This document shows positions 18,106 through 26,513 of a stretch of DNA of 64,000 nt, in pieces (position 1 is the stretch's first letter; the number at the start of each line of letters is the position of its first letter). A program made the translations under genes and the position numbers. Under the pieces are notes generated by a model. The model saw only the letters and a program-made list of their open reading frames with translations, did no database searches and was not told the origin of the DNA. Source of the stretch: CBDFGS01 sp965247255 (GTDB lineage: Bacteria; Chloroflexota; Dehalococcoidia; Lucifugimonadales; CAUZJF01); contig CBDFGS010000013.1 in the NCBI GenBank assembly GCA_965247255.1, forward strand, positions 248,001-312,000, written 5' to 3'.

Positions 18106-18315
18106 ATGTTCGGCGAGCCACCCTAGGCTGTAAAACTGGCTGGCAATGCACGCGCTCGACCAGGAAATAGACGTAGCGAGGGCCGCGTCACCGCTTCCGT
18201 AACGCGCCCGTAACGAAGCGGTAGCGTCGCGCAATTATGATGGCTTTCAGGTCGGCGTGCTAATGAAAGCGTCCGTGCGGCGTCGACTGACTTCGCCGAT
18301 GGAGAGGTGTCCGTT

Positions 18316-18969
18316 ATGGCTGTCAGTCAAATACAAGCAGGGACCCGAGACACCGGATGGGCCCGGCTGGGTCACCTGTCGGGGGTTGTGTTCGTTGTTC
18401 TACTCGTAGTGGGGAGCCTGCTAGCCGGAAGGTTCGATTTCGTTCCGCCTCCCGAGGAGCTGAAGCCTTACTTCGAAGAGAACAGCGGCCGGATCGGAGC
18501 AGCGGCATACGTCATAGGCCTGTCAGCGTTCTTCCTGATTTGGTTCGCCGGAGGCCTCCGGGGCAGCCTGCGAGCGGCGGAGGGGGGCACGGCACGGCTT
18601 TCGACGATCGCGTTCGGCGGCGGCATTGTGGCAAGCGGGCTGGTCCTGCTGACGAGCGCCTCCATGGGCACGGCCGCGGCCCGAGCCGGTGCAGGCGGTG
18701 GCATATCCCCCGAATCCGCGGCGGTCCTCTACGACTTGAACACTGTGGTTTTCGGTACCGGCGTATCGGTGGCCTTGGCAGCCATGATCGGACCCGCGGC
18801 AGTGATATGGTTGCGGACCGCAGCGCTCCCGCGGTGGCTCGGCTGGGCAAGCGCCGTCCTCGCGGTCGGTCTGTTGACCCCGTACAACTGGGCGGTACTG
18901 GGCCTCTTTGTACCATGGGCCGTGGTCGCGAGCATCTTGCTATACGTGCGCGAACGGCCCCCGGGCTAG
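18316..18969 (+). CDS. Integral membrane protein, unknown family
   Basis: 217 residues with about six hydrophobic helices (for example VVFVVLLVVGSLLAG near residues 25-39, AAYVIGLSAFFLIWFAGGL near 63-81 and the final pair before residue 210), so an inner-membrane protein. An extracellular-looking loop contains FVPPPEELKPYF. The ATG at 18316 has GGAGAGG 8 nt upstream; a GTG 9 nt earlier overlaps that site. I do not recognise a family. It converges on and overlaps by 4 nt the broken GNAT gene. Confidence 0.7.
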   Translation: MAVSQIQAGTRDTGWARLGHLSGVVFVVLLVVGSLLAGRFDFVPPPEELKPYFEENSGRIGAAAYVIGLSAFFLIWFAGGLRGSLRAAEGGTARLSTIAFGGGIVASGLVLLTSASMGTAAARAGAGGGISPESAAVLYDLNTVVFGTGVSVALAAMIGPAAVIWLRTAALPRWLGWASAVLAVGLLTPYNWAVLGLFVPWAVVASILLYVRERPPG

Positions 18970-19581
18970 AGGGCCAGCCGCATCACGTGCCGCCGGGTCC
19001 CGGCCGCGCCAACCTCCTGAAAGCCCGCGGCCTCGAAGGAGGGGACGAACCCCATAATCCGATAGCTAGGCGATTGCGGATCAACGGGGTAGGCTTCGAC
19101 CACCGCCGCGGCCTTTTCCCCTGCGTGCTCGACGGCAGCCGCGATGAGGCGTCTCACGATGCCCTGGCCGCGGAATCGTCGCAGCACAAAGAAAAAAACA
19201 TACGCGCGACCACACGACATCGAGGCTATCGTTCGGGCTGCTCTTGCCGCCAAGGTCCCGGTACGTAGTCCTCGGGGCAATCGGACACCACGCGACCGGT
19301 TCCCGGTCCACCTACCCGAGAATCCCAACTGGTACGCCTTTTTGCACGCGATGCTCCAAGCTGGCCTTCTCGGCCCTGCGGTCGCACCGGCTCTTCCCGC
19401 TCGGCATTGAGCGCCACACCATGCACCAGCAGTACTTCGGTCCAACGGGCGCCTCGAAAAGCTTTTCCAGGTCGTCACATCGGTCAGCGGTGACCTCGTG
19501 GAACACAAGTGTTGTGAGCACAGCGTTACGTCGATCCCTCGGATTGTTTGTCTGGAACGTCGCGCCAGTGATATCAGACAT
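18966..19581 (-). pseudogene. GNAT-family N-acetyltransferase broken by a TAG and a frameshift
   Basis: The minus strand encodes an acetyltransferase in pieces. FHEVTADRCDDLEKLFE to GVPVGILG comes first, then an in-frame TAG (19312-19314). The same frame resumes with VDREPVAWCPIAPR, and a one-base shift in a run of seven T near 19194-19200 is needed to reach RRFRGQGIVRRLI, the acetyl-CoA-binding R/Q-x-x-G-x-G/A motif, and PSYRIMGFVPSFEAAGF. The homopolymer shift could be a sequencing error, but the TAG substitution is less easily explained that way. It follows the phosphotransferase gene by 41 nt in the same orientation. Confidence 0.75.
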
Positions 19582-19622
19582 TCATACGTACGGTGCGACA
19601 ATCCCACCATTCACGGTCGGGC

Positions 19623-20597
19623 TCACAGCTCACTCAGTAGCTCCGCACAGGCCAACGGGAGGTCCCATGGCTCCGCGGCGCTATCAGGCCAAGCTAACTC
19701 AGCGGGTCCCTCGGGCCAGGCAGCCAGAACCGCCCGTGGCAGTATCGCGTTCCTGGTCCGCTCTCGCTCGAACCCCAGCTCCTCCGTCAATCGGTCCAGC
19801 CGCCGGGCCAGAACGCGTGCAGGCTGCTCGCGCGGCAACTGAAGACTATAAACGAAGGGCCCTAGCTCGTACGCCGCGTCGCCCACAACTCCCTTGGGAT
19901 CGATCGCGAGCCACGGCTCTCGCTCTGCCGAGAGGATGTTCCACGGGTGAAGGTCGGCGTGCAAGACGACCGGTTCGTTGTTGTCCTCTAGCAGCTCTCG
20001 GAGCATAGCCTCCGCGCGCTCAATCAACGGCTTCGGGAGCGGGCCCGGTACATCGAGCTGACGCTGCAGCCACTTCAAGGCTCCTTCGTACTCGGACACG
20101 ACCGGGAAGGGGTGCTCGCTCGGAGCCGGTCGCCAGAAGCGCCTCATCACGTTGGCCGCGATGGATATGGCGTCCTCGCGGTCAGGCAAGTCACCGAGGT
20201 GCGTGCCCGGCATGAGCCGCTCCAGCATCATGGCGCCAGCGGCCGTGTCGCTTTTTAGTAGGCGCACCGCGCCGCTACCTCCGCAACTCCGGAGCGTTTC
20301 CACCTCTCTGAGATGGTCGTCGCCGGGTACTCCTAGCTTTAGGACCACTTCGGCGCCGTCCTCCTGGACGGCTGGGGCCACATAGTGGAACGAAAGGTCA
20401 AACGGCTCGCCGGCCCGGACGGACCAGCGCTCCTCAATGTCGGCGACGAGGGTGGACAGCCTCTCGAGCCAGTCTGCGCCGGACTGACCCCAGGCCTCCG
20501 TTATGTTTTTTACCAGCTCGTCTGGGAGAATCAATTCACGCTGGAGATGCAGTAGCCGAGCTTCCCCTTGTCCGTGTTGCTCCTTCTTCCCGTCCAT
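19623..20597 (-). CDS. APH(6)/streptomycin-kinase-like phosphotransferase
   Basis: 324 residues. It shows the small-molecule kinase pattern: AEVVLKLGVP with the ATP-binding lysine, MLERLMPGTHLGDL in the hinge region, the catalytic loop VLHADLHPWNIL, and the metal site AIDPKGVVGDAAYELGPFVY. This matches the aminoglycoside/hydroxyurea antibiotic resistance kinase family, which phosphorylates streptomycin-like substrates. The start at 20597 is tentative (weak Shine-Dalgarno). The YCII-domain gene is 25 nt upstream and the broken GNAT gene 41 nt downstream, suggesting a former three-gene detoxification operon. Actual resistance is not established. Confidence 0.82.
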   Translation of the reverse strand: MDGKKEQHGQGEARLLHLQRELILPDELVKNITEAWGQSGADWLERLSTLVADIEERWSVRAGEPFDLSFHYVAPAVQEDGAEVVLKLGVPGDDHLREVETLRSCGGSGAVRLLKSDTAAGAMMLERLMPGTHLGDLPDREDAISIAANVMRRFWRPAPSEHPFPVVSEYEGALKWLQRQLDVPGPLPKPLIERAEAMLRELLEDNNEPVVLHADLHPWNILSAEREPWLAIDPKGVVGDAAYELGPFVYSLQLPREQPARVLARRLDRLTEELGFERERTRNAILPRAVLAAWPEGPAELAWPDSAAEPWDLPLACAELLSEL

Positions 20598-20622
20598 CCG
20601 TGCCTGTTCATGAGAGACGGGT

Positions 20623-20910
20623 CTACATTTCCCTGATCTCGTAGACTCTGATGCTCGCAATGTACGGGCAGTCTCTTGCGATCTTTTCCGCGTCGTCGAG
20701 GCTGTCGGCCTTGATGGTATTGTAGCCGGTGATGGACTCCATCCCCCATGGCAAGTCATTGGTCCCGGCGCCCGAGATTTCTCGCCCAGCGCCGAAACCA
20801 CCCTGGTCGACGGTGATGTCGGCGATCGACTCGAACCATTTCCCCCACGCCTCCATGATCTCCGGAGTAGGGTTCTCAAATCCGTAATGCAGAAGAACGA
20901 ACTTCTTCAC
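20623..20910 (-). CDS. YCII-related (DGPF-type) small protein
   Basis: 95 residues with a GTG start preceded by AAGGAGAGAGAC. The pattern (KKFVLLHYGFENPTPEIMEAW at the start, GAGREISG in the middle, ADSLDDAEKIARDCPYI and SIRVYEIREM at the end) is that of the dimeric alpha-beta YCII/DGPF family seen beside ECF sigma factors and resistance genes. Biochemical role unknown. Likely co-transcribed with the downstream kinase. Confidence 0.82.
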   Translation of the reverse strand: MKKFVLLHYGFENPTPEIMEAWGKWFESIADITVDQGGFGAGREISGAGTNDLPWGMESITGYNTIKADSLDDAEKIARDCPYIASIRVYEIREM

Positions 20911-21675
20911 GTCTCTCTCCTTGGTATTTTGATGGAATGCTGACGTTCCCGTCTCGCTTCGCCCGGACTGCCAGGCTCGCCTTGTGGAGAGCCGGATCTG
21001 CGGCGTAATCCTATTTGCGGAGTCGCTTTCCTGCAACCCAGAGGCCGCGGCTACCTAACTGACTGACCTGCTTGGTTTCTGAGACGACGCCGGAGCGTCT
21101 GTATGAAGAGCTGGACGGCTCGATGGCTCACCATGCAGGATAAAAGACAGAACTTGTTCTTGCTCCTTCGAGCTCTCCCGGCGGCAGGCAGACCCGGCCC
21201 CCACCAAAACTGTACCCCAACCCAATGCTGCTCGCGCAAGCAAGGTAGGCCCAGATTCAAACCGGCCGGGTCAAGTCCAGAGCAGATCTCGTGGGTCTCC
21301 CGGAGGCCCGCCAAGTCCATGCGGTTCAAATTCTGATCGACTCTAGGTCACCTCGGCCAACACAACGGCCCAAGGTTTCTCCAAGGCCGTCCATAGAGAC
21401 TCTTGTCTCTGCCGGGTGATCACGAGTCCGGTTTCTAAGGATTCTTGCGTTTTCTTTTCCACTCGTCCAGAGGGGCGAACAGGCCTAGTCAAGGGTGCTC
21501 CAGGGCTGGTCTGCCTCTGATCAGCCCCACCACGTGGGGCACACCTCTGAACTCTCAGCCAGGGACGGCGAAAATGCAGCCAGGAAGAAGATATCGCGAA
21601 GAAGGCGAGGAATTCTGAGAATCGACGCCGCACGCGTCAGAACGACATCTTGGAACTCGATGAGGTGAATAGGTG
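20911..21675. other. 765-bp intergenic region without recognisable genes
   Basis: Short frames on both strands have no recognisable protein features. A 7-bp hairpin GCCCCAC/GTGGGGC lies near 21525-21541. No IS ends were found. Confidence 0.45.
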
Positions 21676-22029
21676 CTATTGGAAGGGGTTGGGGATATCG
21701 ATGGTGGACTGGGACTCCATGAAGAGGTACTGGATCTCGGAGTTTTCTTCGCCCAAGGCTATCCGATCCATATTCCGTAATTTACGCGGCTCAGACCCGA
21801 GTCGTTCGCCATTTACCCATGTTCCGTTGCGGCTCCCGAGATCAGCTAACCAATACCCGTCAGCGTCTCCTCGGATCGCCGCGTGCTGGCGAGATATGCT
21901 TGGCGACTCCACTACGACATCGTTCAGAGTAGCACGACCTATAACCTTCATGCCGGCGGAGAGGGCGATACTACTGCCTTGATCTGGCCCTCCTTTCACC
22001 ATCAGTATAGCCTCAGATGCCATCGACAT
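21676..22029 (-). CDS. Single FHA-domain protein
   Basis: 117 residues, essentially one FHA domain with all phosphothreonine-binding residues in place: KVIGRATLNDVV, SPSISRQHAAIR and LGSRNGTWVNGERL. AAGGGAG lies 7 nt before the ATG at 22029. Soluble, with no fused effector. It follows a zinc-ribbon gene by 26 nt, so the two probably form an operon; a partner binding through the ribbon is an inference. Confidence 0.9.
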   Translation of the reverse strand: MSMASEAILMVKGGPDQGSSIALSAGMKVIGRATLNDVVVESPSISRQHAAIRGDADGYWLADLGSRNGTWVNGERLGSEPRKLRNMDRIALGEENSEIQYLFMESQSTIDIPNPFQ

Positions 22030-22055
22030 GAACGAACTCCCTTTGCCAAGGCATC

Positions 22056-22226
22056 TTAATCGCTTGTGGGCTTGTCCGGCTGAATTGGGTGAAACTTCGG
22101 GTAACACTCAGCACAATAGATCGGGGGGTAATCTCCAGGCTTCTTGGTAGACATGAATTCCCTACCGCAGTTGGAGCACTTCGCTGGGTACATCGGTACG
22201 CCTATTGTTGGGCCAGGTTCGGTCAA
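22056..22226 (-). CDS. 56-residue zinc-ribbon protein
   Basis: Translates to a short protein with two CxxC knuckles, KCSNCGREF and IYCAECYPKF, about 19 residues apart, ending in HPIQPDKPTSD. It starts at TTG 22226, which has a perfect GGAGGT at 22235-22240 with 8-nt spacing; an internal ATG 33 nt later lacks a site. The FHA gene starts 26 nt downstream. Small ribbons of this kind bind zinc and often serve as protein or nucleic acid adaptors. Confidence 0.75.
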   Translation of the reverse strand: MTEPGPTIGVPMYPAKCSNCGREFMSTKKPGDYPPIYCAECYPKFHPIQPDKPTSD

Positions 22227-22377
22227 AGTGAACTACCTCCGGTTCCTACAACTACTCTAATCAACAAAGTCGGTATCACGTTCCGTTCAACTCACCCTCG
22301 CTCACATCCTCGGCCAGATTAGCTACGTAGATTTTCACGCCATGGGCAGCACAGCCCCCTGCTGATCAATGCTAGGC

Positions 22378-23115
22378 TCACAAACCGTAAGCAAGCCGCA
22401 TCGAGAGCTCCGGTGGTAGCTTATTCTCTTCCATCTTTGCTTGCGTTAGCTCTACGTCGTACTCGGACCTGTGGTGCGTTACGGTGCCGGCATCGGAATC
22501 GTAGATGACGTAACTAGCCTTCGGGTCTCGATCACGAGGCTGACCCACAGCGCCAGGGTTAATGATCATTCTTTCGTTACCGAGCGGGATCGACTGGTCG
22601 ACTGGGAACTCGTCGAAGGTCGCGCTATCTCCTTTTGGCCTACAGATGAAAGATTTGTGGGAGTGGCCAACGAGGCATCTCTGCGTCTCAAAAAGTTCGA
22701 AGCTAGCGGTGGCGATCTCGGAGGTAATCACGTACTCCAGCCAATACGGCTCTTTGGGGCTACCGTGTACTAGAGTAAAGTCATCCACTTCAAGTCTGTT
22801 CGGCAAGCCTAAGAGGTAGCTGTAGTCTTCGTAACTGATGTTTAAGGTTGTCCACCTAATCGCTGCGAGGGCATGGGCATTGAACAAACCCTCAGGATCA
22901 ATCTTGCCCACGGCAGCTAGATCGTGGTTCCCGGCGACGGAAATGGTGTTGTGGCTGCGTAGCAGGTCGATGCATTCGTGAGGGTTTGGTCCGTAGCCGA
23001 CGATGTCACCCAGCGACCAGACTTGATCGAATCCTCCATGGTTTCCTGCGGCTTCGAGCACACCTTCTAGAGCCTCTTGGTTGCTATGGACGTCGGAGAC
23101 GATTAGGGCGCGCAT
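22378..23115 (-). CDS. Calcineurin-like metallophosphoesterase
   Basis: 245 residues of the YfcE/MJ0936-type. Metal-binding motifs run in order: SDVHSN (Asp8, His10), GDIVGYGP, GNHD, LVHGSP and GHSHKSF. A Trp- and Tyr-rich insertion (EPYWLEYV) lies near the active site. It probably hydrolyses phosphodiesters or phosphoproteins in the cytoplasm. It lies in the same orientation as the downstream zinc-ribbon/FHA pair, about 150 nt away, so a joint role in phosphosignalling is possible but unproven. Confidence 0.88.
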   Translation of the reverse strand: MRALIVSDVHSNQEALEGVLEAAGNHGGFDQVWSLGDIVGYGPNPHECIDLLRSHNTISVAGNHDLAAVGKIDPEGLFNAHALAAIRWTTLNISYEDYSYLLGLPNRLEVDDFTLVHGSPKEPYWLEYVITSEIATASFELFETQRCLVGHSHKSFICRPKGDSATFDEFPVDQSIPLGNERMIINPGAVGQPRDRDPKASYVIYDSDAGTVTHHRSEYDVELTQAKMEENKLPPELSMRLAYGL

Positions 23116-23450
23116 TCCAAACCTCGGCAGGGCACTGCAAAAGGGGTTCCAAAGAGGGACGCGCAGCGAAAAGGTACGGTTCGCGGTGACTTACCCTACT
23201 ACGCACTACCTAGTCAAAAATAGGGTGTTACCACAACGCCCCATGAAAGGGTCTGCATGAGTCACACGTCAATTGCCGAGTCCTTCCAATTGTAGCTAGG
23301 ACACAAATGCCAATGCCTTGGAAAAGCAAAAACTGCCTGCAATACGTGAACGCCAAGGAGCAGTAGCTGAGGTTTGTAACTCGATCACCGGATCCTGATT
23401 AGATCCCGGTGCTCGATTCGAGAGCCTGCGTCTGTCTTCTCGGTCAGGTG
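23116..23450. other. Intergenic region, nothing recognised
   Basis: No gene, hairpin-plus-T-run or clear repeat seen; presumably holds the phosphoesterase promoter. Confidence 0.4.
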
Positions 23451-23912
23451 TTACCGTGGTTCTAGGGTTTGCGGTTGCCCTGAGACGGTCTTGAGCCATC
23501 CAGAGTCCAGGTCAGTAAGAATTGCCGCTAGTTTGCTTGGGTCGGTTGGCTTGGTTACGTGGCTTGCGGCTCCAGACTGAAAAGCCATAGTGACGTCATT
23601 GAACTCTGGTGACCCGGTTAATGCAACAACTGGTATGAACATCAGCTCTGGGTCAGCGCTGAGTTGGGCCAGCACCTCGCTTCCGTCTACGCCCGGTAAG
23701 CGCAAGTCCAGCAGGATTATGTCTGGAAGACGTGCTTCATGTTGAGCGCCCTCCCGACGCAAGATGGTCAGGGCCGCCTGGCCATCAGGTGCGACGACCA
23801 AATTCGCACTCAACGCCGTTTCCTCCAAGGCTAGCTCAACGAGCCTTACGTCACCGGGGTTATCCTCCACGAGAAGAATCTCGTAGTCCTCTTTTCTCTG
23901 GCTTTCTTTCAT
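23451..23912 (-). CDS. Single-domain response regulator (Rcp1-like)
   Basis: 153 residues forming one receiver domain: acidic pocket ILLVEDNPGD (Glu16, Asp17), phosphoacceptor Asp69 in IILLDLRLPG, the conserved Thr in ALTGSPEF and the Lys in VTKPTD. The sequence resembles the Rcp1/CheY-like regulators that serve phytochrome or hybrid kinases. There is no output domain, and no histidine kinase gene lies in this part of the window. Confidence 0.9.
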   Translation of the reverse strand: MKESQRKEDYEILLVEDNPGDVRLVELALEETALSANLVVAPDGQAALTILRREGAQHEARLPDIILLDLRLPGVDGSEVLAQLSADPELMFIPVVALTGSPEFNDVTMAFQSGAASHVTKPTDPSKLAAILTDLDSGWLKTVSGQPQTLEPR

Positions 23913-24409
23913 TGAATCGGTTCTGCCGGCATTATTATAGCAAGGAGCAGACTTTTTTGGCCTGCGTCAGCCTTCTCCGAATCAGCGGTGAGCTCCTGCA
24001 TGTTGGAGAAGAGGATGGCTACGCGGCGTCGCTCTCCATAGGGCCGATGTATCGGACCTGAATAGGGGGACAATGCCGCGGCGCTCTCGAGCGGGTATGC
24101 GAATCTCGGGTTGGAGGGCTAATGTCTATGAGGTTGCGAGGTGGCCCGATCAGCAGTTGCCGATAGTTGCCTACCTGATGAGGTATTCGATGCGAGGCCA
24201 TAACAAGAAACGTTGAGACAGTAGTGCAACCCGGTCTACACAGCAGTCGCTCGCCATAATCTACACATCAACAAAACCCCAGTGATCAGATGAGTAGATT
24301 CGGCCACCGCTGTATCCATCATTCCCTCCATATTCGTGAGAGCAGCCAGAACAGCTAAGCGGCTATATACAGGGCTGGAGAGACTATTGGCTCCGCAGCT
24401 CGGTCAGTA
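23913..24409. other. Intergenic region before the HTH-gene remnant
   Basis: Relatively AT-rich for this window. No gene, tRNA or repeat was recognised. Confidence 0.4.
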
Positions 24410-24612
24410 TTGGGAACTTTTCGGAGTGATTTCCAGATCCCACAGCCCATTTTCCCCGAGCCGGTAGAGAGCCACGAGTACCGAAATCCAGTTCAGCTTG
24501 CGAGAGAGCCGCAATCCCGATTGGAGGCTGGCGAGTTCAGACATGCAAGCGAACTCGCGGAGGATCTGGGACTATCTCGTGCCAGGGTTACTCAGCTTTT
24601 GCGCCCTCTTAG
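24410..24612 (+). pseudogene. HTH-domain gene, 5' part, interrupted by IS1380-type copy 1
   Basis: The frame encodes QSRLEAGEFRHASELAEDLG, then LSRARVTQLLRPL, a helix-turn-helix of the ParB/KorB-like kind found beside serine recombinases, and runs into the IS at the CTTAG target. Joining it to the sequence after the second CTTAG keeps the frame (RPL then RLAPRAIQAIEQLGDRWP). The gene may have begun upstream; an in-frame TAA lies at 24356-24358. Confidence 0.7.
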
Positions 24613-26316
24613 CCCGAATCCACCGAAGGACGTCCTTGGGGACAGCCCTTGAAGAAGCCAGCGGGTGCTCCTCTGAATCTGGGATAATGGTTTTGGAACA
24701 GAAACCCGCCCGGAAACAAGGAGCACCCAATAGATGCTGCCACAGAACAAACCCGACCGTATCCGCATCCTCTTTGACGACCATCGCCTGGTGGCCAATG
24801 CCGGCCTGCTCCTGCCGGCCACCCTAGCCCGGCACCTGGGCCTGCGGGAACTCGTCGACCATCACCTTGACCTCGGCGGAGCGCCGGGACGGGCGAACAC
24901 TGGGGACAAGATGCTGACGCTGGTCGCTTCCGCGCTGGCAGGCGGCGACTGCATCGACGACGCCGATGCGCTGCGCGCTGGTGGGACGGTCGGTGTTCTA
25001 GGCTGCGTGGTCAAGGCGCCATCCACCCTGGGGACCTTCCTGCGCAGCTTCCGGTGGGGGCATGTCCGTCAACTCGACCGCGTGAGCCGCCAGTTGTTGG
25101 CCCGGGCCTGGGCCGCTGGGGCCGGACCCGGCGACTCGCCCCTGACCATCGACCTGGACTCGACCATCTGCGAGACCTATGGACTGGCCAAGGAGGGAGC
25201 GCGTCACCACGGCTATACCGGCGCCCGCGGCTATCACCCGCTGCTGGCCATTGCCGCCGGCACCGGCGAGGTGCTGATGTCCCGGCTGCGCGAGGGCCGG
25301 GCCAACACCGCCCGTGGCGCCGCCCACTTCCTGCGTGAGACGGTGGGGCGGGTGCGCTACGGCGGGGCCAGGGGACAACTCACGGTGCGGGCCGACAGCG
25401 GCTTCTACGCCCACACTGTCGTTGCCGCCTGCCGGGAAATGGATGTCCGCTTCTCTATCACCATCCGCCAGCGCGCCAGCCTGCGGGACCTGATCGAGAC
25501 GATACCAGAGGAGGACTGGACTCCCATTCCCTACTGGATGGACGGCGCCGCCGATGTCGCCGAGACGACTTACACCCCGTTCCAGACCAAGCCGGACGCC
25601 GCGCCGGTGCGGCTCATTGTCCGGCGGGTGAAGCCGACGCCCGGTTCCCAGCTCGCCCTCTTCGCCAGATACAGCTATCACGCCTTCATCACCGACCGCG
25701 ATGGGGAGACGCTGGAACTGGAGGCCGATCATCGCCGCCACGCCGAGGTCGAGAACGCCATACGCGACCTCAAGTACGGCGTCGGGCTGAACCACATGCC
25801 GTCGGCGCGCTTCGCCGCCAACGGCGCCTGGCTGGCGGTCCAGGTGATGGCGCATAACCTGGCCCGCTGGACGGCGCGGATTGGTCTGGGCGAGCGGACC
25901 GTGATCACCAAGACCCTCAGGCGGCGGGTCTTCGCTCTGGTGGGACGGATCACCCGCTCGGCGCGCCGCCTCACTTTGCATCTCCCCCGGCGCTGGCCTT
26001 GGGAAACCCAGTTCAGTCGCGCCTTGGCCCGGCTGCAAGCCATTCCGTTCCCGGCCTGACGGCCAGCCTGCAACTGACCCAACGTCCCCGCAATCTCGCG
26101 CCACCCCGGTCGCGAGAGTCCCCTGCTGCGTATCCTCTCGCCTTCCCGCGCATCGCAACTCCCGCATAGGGCCTTAGGGGCCCTGTGCGGCCACTGAAGA
26201 CCGCCCGCCGGCCTCCCATCTACCCCAAGACCCCAGGCCATCTCCCCTGTAGCTCCCTCACCCACCCCCTTCCGCTGTCCTCACGCCGTCCATCGGTGTC
26301 CTTCGGTGGATTCGGG
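24613..26316 (+). mobile_element. IS1380-type element, copy 1
   Basis: A 1704-bp element bounded by inverted ends CCCGAATCCACCGAAGGA and flanked by the exact 5-bp duplication CTTAG (24608-24612 and 26317-26321). It carries one intact transposase gene. A related copy in the opposite orientation lies at 30695-32410. Confidence 0.92.
24734..26059 (+). CDS. IS1380-family transposase (copy 1)
   Basis: 441-residue DDE transposase. Catalytic residues are visible in TIDLDSTICETYG, TVRADSGFYAH and EVENAIRDLKYGVGLNH. It is full length and clearly related to the transposase of copy 2, though the two differ at many positions (for example RELVDHHLDL versus PELVRQRLDL), so they are separate family members rather than a fresh duplication. 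Confidence 0.95.
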   Translation: MLPQNKPDRIRILFDDHRLVANAGLLLPATLARHLGLRELVDHHLDLGGAPGRANTGDKMLTLVASALAGGDCIDDADALRAGGTVGVLGCVVKAPSTLGTFLRSFRWGHVRQLDRVSRQLLARAWAAGAGPGDSPLTIDLDSTICETYGLAKEGARHHGYTGARGYHPLLAIAAGTGEVLMSRLREGRANTARGAAHFLRETVGRVRYGGARGQLTVRADSGFYAHTVVAACREMDVRFSITIRQRASLRDLIETIPEEDWTPIPYWMDGAADVAETTYTPFQTKPDAAPVRLIVRRVKPTPGSQLALFARYSYHAFITDRDGETLELEADHRRHAEVENAIRDLKYGVGLNHMPSARFAANGAWLAVQVMAHNLARWTARIGLGERTVITKTLRRRVFALVGRITRSARRLTLHLPRRWPWETQFSRALARLQAIPFPA

Positions 26317-26445
26317 CTTAGGCTGGCGCCTAGAGCTATCCAGGCAATCGAGCAGTTGGGGGACCGTTGGCCCCGCCGAGTGATCGGGAGCATACGCTGC
26401 ACGGCATCGTTGACCTTCCAGAGTCGATTCAACTGCGCCACATAG
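26317..26445 (+). pseudogene. HTH-domain gene, 3' part, beyond IS1380-type copy 1
   Basis: Continues the interrupted HTH gene: RLAPRAIQAIEQLGDRWPRR, then VIG, ending at TAG 26443-26445. The LGDRWP..VI signature is shared with a second remnant near 35.5 kb. The tail after VIG looks degenerate, so the gene may have been decaying before the insertion. Confidence 0.65.
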
Positions 26446-26513
26446 AGCGATTTGCCAAGTCGGTCTTCTGAACTTTCTCCCCGGACCTGAGGGGCTCTTC
26501 TAGGCCCGGACTG

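Noticed and set aside
17297..18151. Long minus-strand frame across rimM
   Set aside because: Antisense of rimM and out of frame with the amidohydrolase remnant.
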